DNA of 64,000 nt. Origin: Arthrobacter sp. ERGS1:01. GTDB lineage: Bacteria > Actinomycetota > Actinomycetes > Actinomycetales > Micrococcaceae. The notes under the pieces were generated by a model. That model was not told the origin of the DNA. It made no database searches and saw only the letters and a program-made list of their open reading frames with translations. Each line of letters starts with the position of its first letter. The stretch's first letter is position 1. The stretch covers positions 3,844,001-3,908,000 of the forward strand of contig NZ_CP012479.1 of assembly GCF_001281315.1 (NCBI RefSeq). The letters are read 5' to 3'. The position numbers and the translations under genes are program-made. This document shows positions 61,175 to 64,000 of this stretch, one piece after another.

Positions 61175-64000
61175 CTATGCGCGCTTGGGCATGTACTTCC
61201 GCCTGGACCGAATCACCAGTGCAGCACCCGCCGCAAGGACCAGCAGGCCAAGGGTCAGCGTCAGCGCGAGTTCGCCGGCGCCCGTATTGGGCAGCCCCTC
61301 CTGTGCCGGCGTGGTGGCGGTGGTCGCGGCCGTGATGGCCACGGGAACCACCACCACATGCGCGGACGTTTTGCCGGTCAGCGTCACCGTGTGGTTCCCC
61401 GGCGCAAAGTCTGCGGGGACCTTCCAGCTGACGGTGACGTTGCCCTTTGCATCGGCAACAAAAGTGCCCATTTGCACGGCGCTCGAGTGGATGACAGCCG
61501 TGACGCCCTCATTCGGGGCGAATCCGCCGGCCTTGATCACCAGCGAACCTCCCTGCGCTGCGATCACCGGGGCAACCGCAGTGGACGACGCCGTTGCCGT
61601 GGCAGTTCCCGATGGGCTTGGGGTGCCGCCGGAGCTTGCCGTCACGGTTGCGGTTGCGCTCACGCTTGGCTCGGTGGTGCCGGGCTGCGTGGGCTGTTCC
61701 GTTGCCGGTTGTGAGGTGGTGGGCACCTGCGTGGCGGTCGGTTGACCGCTTGCACTGGCCGACGCGCTGGCCGAATCCGTCGCGGTGGCCGTTGCAGAAT
61801 CCGTGGCCGTGGCCGACGGTTCCTGCGTTGACGACGGCGTTGCGGTCGGCTCCTGGGTGGCGGACGGCGTCGTGCTGGCCGTGGCGCTGGGCGTAGCCGT
61901 GGCGCTCGGCGTTGCGGTGGGGGTTCCCCCGCCGATCAGCTCCGAGGCCTGGAACTCGCCGCAGGCAATCCACTGCCCGTCGTACGAGCTCAGCCCGGTC
62001 ATGCGGATGTAGCGGGCCGGTGAGCCGTCAAGCGTGACTGACTGTGCCTCGATGGAGTTGGTCCAGACTGCCTTCACCGGCGCACCCCACACGGCGCCGT
62101 CAAGGCTGGTCTCCATGGAGACGTCCTTGATGCGGCCGTTGGCGGACTTGCGCCCCAGGCAGCCGGCGGCCACCACGTTGCGGGGTTTGCCGAGGTCGAT
62201 GATGACCCAGTGCGGCGGCGGGGTGGAGTTGGCGCTCCACGCTGATGTCCAGCCTGGCTCCTGCGCACAGTCCACCAGGTTGCTGGCCGGACGGTTTTCG
62301 CCGGCGGTTTCCTGGCTGCTGAAACCTGTCACCTTCATCTCGGTGCAGGCAATGGGCGTCACGGTTCCGCCGGCCGGCCCGGTGGGCGACGCCGTTGCGG
62401 TTGCCGAAGGGGTTGCCGAAGCGGTTGCCGTTGGTGTGGTGCCGCCGTCAACGGCAACCTTTGCGTTGAATTCGGCACAGGAGATCCAGTTGCCATCAAA
62501 GGAGGCCAGGCCCGTCATCCGCACGTAGCGTGCCGGCGAACCGTCAAGGGTGATCCACTTCGTGTCGGTGTTGTTGGCCCAGGTCCCTTCCGTTGCCTGG
62601 CCCCAGCTGGTTCCGTCAAGGCTTGTTTCGATGCGCGCCTTGCTGATCCGGCCGTTGACTTGCTGGCGCGGCGTGCAGCCGGCGGCGGTCAGGTTCACGG
62701 TGGAGCCCAGGTCAATGACGGCCCAATGCGGCGGCGGTGTGCTGCCCACGCTCCAGGCGGAGTGCCAGGTGGTGGTCGTGTCGCAGTCGGTCATGTTGAC
62801 GCCGCGATCGTTCTCGGCGGCCGTTTCCTCGCTGCTGACCTTGGTGACCGTCATGGCCGAGCACGGCACCACCGTGGGGTCGGTGACCGTGATGGCCTTG
62901 GCAACCGTCAGCGTTGAGCCGCCGGCGGTCAACGTTGCCGACAACTGGGCCGCACCCAGCGGTGCCGGCGGCGCCTTGAGCTTGAACTTGGCCACGGCGG
63001 CGGTGCCGGCGGCAACGGCGGGGGTAGACGCCGTCGCCGGTTCCACGGTCCAGCCGGCCGGGGCCGTGATCTTCACGGAACCGGCGGCGAGGGCCGCACC
63101 GGGGGCGTTGAGGTTGACGCTGACGTCGAACGCCTTGCTGCCGGGGATGCTGGCCGGAGCATCGAGGGTAATGCCGGCCGTGGCGTTGAGCAGGTACTTG
63201 TGACCCGCGACGCCGGTGAACGTCACGATGCCGTCGGTACCCTTGGTGGCGACCAGGTTGGCGCCGGTGGCTTCGTCGGTGATGGAGTACTTGCCGTCGA
63301 ACATGCCCGAACGGACCGCGATGGCACCATCCTTGGCGGGCGTGAGCACGGCGCCGGTGGCGGCACCGTCCTTCCAGCTGATGCCGACCTCCACGTTGCC
63401 GCGCGCCTTCAGGCCGTTGACCGAGCCGGTGGGCCAGTTGGCGGGCAGGGCCGGGAGCAGGTCGATCGCGTTGGACTGGGACTGCAGGAGCATCTCGGCC
63501 ACGCCGTTGGTTGCACCGAAGTTGCCGTCGATCTGGAACGGCGGGTGCGCGTCCCACAGGTTGTCGTAGACGTTGTTCTTCAGCTGGGCCGAGAGCATCT
63601 TCTGGGCGCCGCTGCCGTCGAGCAGGCGGGCCAGGAAGTTGATCTTCCAGGCCTTGGACCAGCCGGTTTCACCGTCGCCGCGGGCATCCAGGGACGTCCG
63701 TGCGGCCTTGGCCAGCGTGGGGTCGTTGCGGACATCGATCGCGTCGCCCGGGAACAGGGCGAACAGGTTTGAGGCGTGGCGGTGCTGGTTCGTGGGGTTG
63801 TCCAGCGGCAACTCCTTCTTCCATTCCTTGATCTGGCCCCAGGAACCCACGGCCAGGCCCGGATCGAGCTTGGCGAGCGTGGCGGCCAGGGTGGTGCGGA
63901 ATGCGGAATCGGAATTCAAGGTGGTGGCGGCGCTGAGCGTGTCCTTGAGCAGGTTGGCGACAATCTGCTCGGAAATGGCGGCGCCGGCCGTGAACGGCCC
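61175..64000 (-). CDS. GH95 alpha-L-fucosidase with NPCBM/F5-8-type modules and LPNTG anchor, partial
   Basis: About 942 codons of the C-terminal part are visible; the frame is open at the right edge. GH95 motifs include HRHASNLFALFPGDAID, TGWSKAWKINFLARLLDG and NLWDAHPPFQIDGNFGATNG, the last holding the likely water-activating Asp. Two discoidin-like carbohydrate-binding modules follow (segments with CTEMKVTGFSSQETAGEN and TPPPHWVIIDLG). A Ser/Thr/Ala repeat linker leads to a final beta-domain. The C-terminus has LPNTGA, a hydrophobic helix and RSRRKYMPKRA, so sortase should link the protein to the wall. It would remove terminal alpha-1,2-fucose outside the cell. Confidence 0.87.
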   Translation of the reverse strand, partial: GPFTAGAAISEQIVANLLKDTLSAATTLNSDSAFRTTLAATLAKLDPGLAVGSWGQIKEWKKELPLDNPTNQHRHASNLFALFPGDAIDVRNDPTLAKAARTSLDARGDGETGWSKAWKINFLARLLDGSGAQKMLSAQLKNNVYDNLWDAHPPFQIDGNFGATNGVAEMLLQSQSNAIDLLPALPANWPTGSVNGLKARGNVEVGISWKDGAATGAVLTPAKDGAIAVRSGMFDGKYSITDEATGANLVATKGTDGIVTFTGVAGHKYLLNATAGITLDAPASIPGSKAFDVSVNLNAPGAALAAGSVKITAPAGWTVEPATASTPAVAAGTAAVAKFKLKAPPAPLGAAQLSATLTAGGSTLTVAKAITVTDPTVVPCSAMTVTKVSSEETAAENDRGVNMTDCDTTTTWHSAWSVGSTPPPHWAVIDLGSTVNLTAAGCTPRQQVNGRISKARIETSLDGTSWGQATEGTWANNTDTKWITLDGSPARYVRMTGLASFDGNWISCAEFNAKVAVDGGTTPTATASATPSATATASPTGPAGGTVTPIACTEMKVTGFSSQETAGENRPASNLVDCAQEPGWTSAWSANSTPPPHWVIIDLGKPRNVVAAGCLGRKSANGRIKDVSMETSLDGAVWGAPVKAVWTNSIEAQSVTLDGSPARYIRMTGLSSYDGQWIACGEFQASELIGGGTPTATPSATATPSATASTTPSATQEPTATPSSTQEPSATATDSATATATDSASASASASGQPTATQVPTTSQPATEQPTQPGTTEPSVSATATVTASSGGTPSPSGTATATASSTAVAPVIAAQGGSLVIKAGGFAPNEGVTAVIHSSAVQMGTFVADAKGNVTVSWKVPADFAPGNHTVTLTGKTSAHVVVVPVAITAATTATTPAQEGLPNTGAGELALTLTLGLLVLAAGAALVIRSRRKYMPKRA

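Overview
The window is very G+C-rich (about two thirds by eye) and densely coded, with actinobacterial gene content. Markers include a dehydrogenase-complex/aromatic aminotransferase cluster, CsoR-CopZ-CopA copper genes, LPXTG-type surface fucosidases, ABC sugar importers without their own ATPase, and a dnaB flanked by DnaA-box-like sites. The overall style fits an Arthrobacter-like member of the Micrococcaceae. This assignment is inference from content, not from a marker-gene comparison. No rRNA, tRNA, CRISPR array, insertion sequence or prophage was recognised.

Layout. 1-4.6 kb: branched-chain/pyruvate-type 2-oxoacid dehydrogenase E1 alpha-E1 beta-E2 (E2 runs off the left edge) and a HisC-type aminotransferase. 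4.7-8.7 kb: a small membrane protein, a helical WXG-like protein overlapping a secretion-like lipase/hydrolase, and purB. 9.1-13.1 kb: a large wall-anchored GH29 fucosidase. 13.3-14.6 kb: patatin-like and DUF2695-like proteins. 14.7-20.1 kb: a LacI-controlled operon (lacI, beta-phosphoglucomutase, GH65 phosphorylase, aminotransferase). 20.4-26.9 kb: PTH2-like protein, rlmN, a GntR/MFS pair, a DUF1304 protein and a PoxB-type enzyme. 27.1-37.1 kb: a polyol regulon (mannitol-type dehydrogenase, SorC-type regulator, ABC importer, sorbitol/xylitol-type dehydrogenase) tied together by repeated TGCTCAAATGAGC-like operators. It is interrupted by a roughly 3-kb accessory segment with unknown genes and intergenic repeats. 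37.3-43.9 kb: MoaD/ThiS-like protein, BNR-repeat protein, amidohydrolase, two DHFR/RibD-like reductases and a drug-efflux MFS. 43.9-46.8 kb: csoR-copZ-copA under a clear CsoR operator, with copA split by a -1 frameshift. 46.8-48.5 kb: an EamA exporter with a divergent CGNR regulator. 48.5-54.8 kb: an amino-sugar-like cluster (ABC importer, SIS protein, RpiR regulator, divergent BadF-type kinase). 55-59.4 kb: membrane proteins, a MATE exporter, and a LysR/EamA pair. 59.4-61.2 kb: dnaB and its upstream DnaA-box-like cluster. 61.2-64 kb: the C-terminal part of a GH95 fucosidase with an LPNTG anchor.

Taken together the window describes a saprophyte that cleaves fucosylated polysaccharides at its surface, imports oligosaccharides, polyols and amino sugars, phosphorolyses disaccharides, and exports drugs and copper.

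The most unusual material is non-coding. There are two arrays of an approximately 18-bp unit repeated at an exact 32-bp period, first in one orientation and then in the other. A 105-bp leader repeat precedes two unrelated accessory genes. A family of three long hairpins lies downstream of three genes. Four separate single-base frame disruptions (three in one permease, one in copA) all look like loss of one G from a GG or GGG run and need checking against reads.
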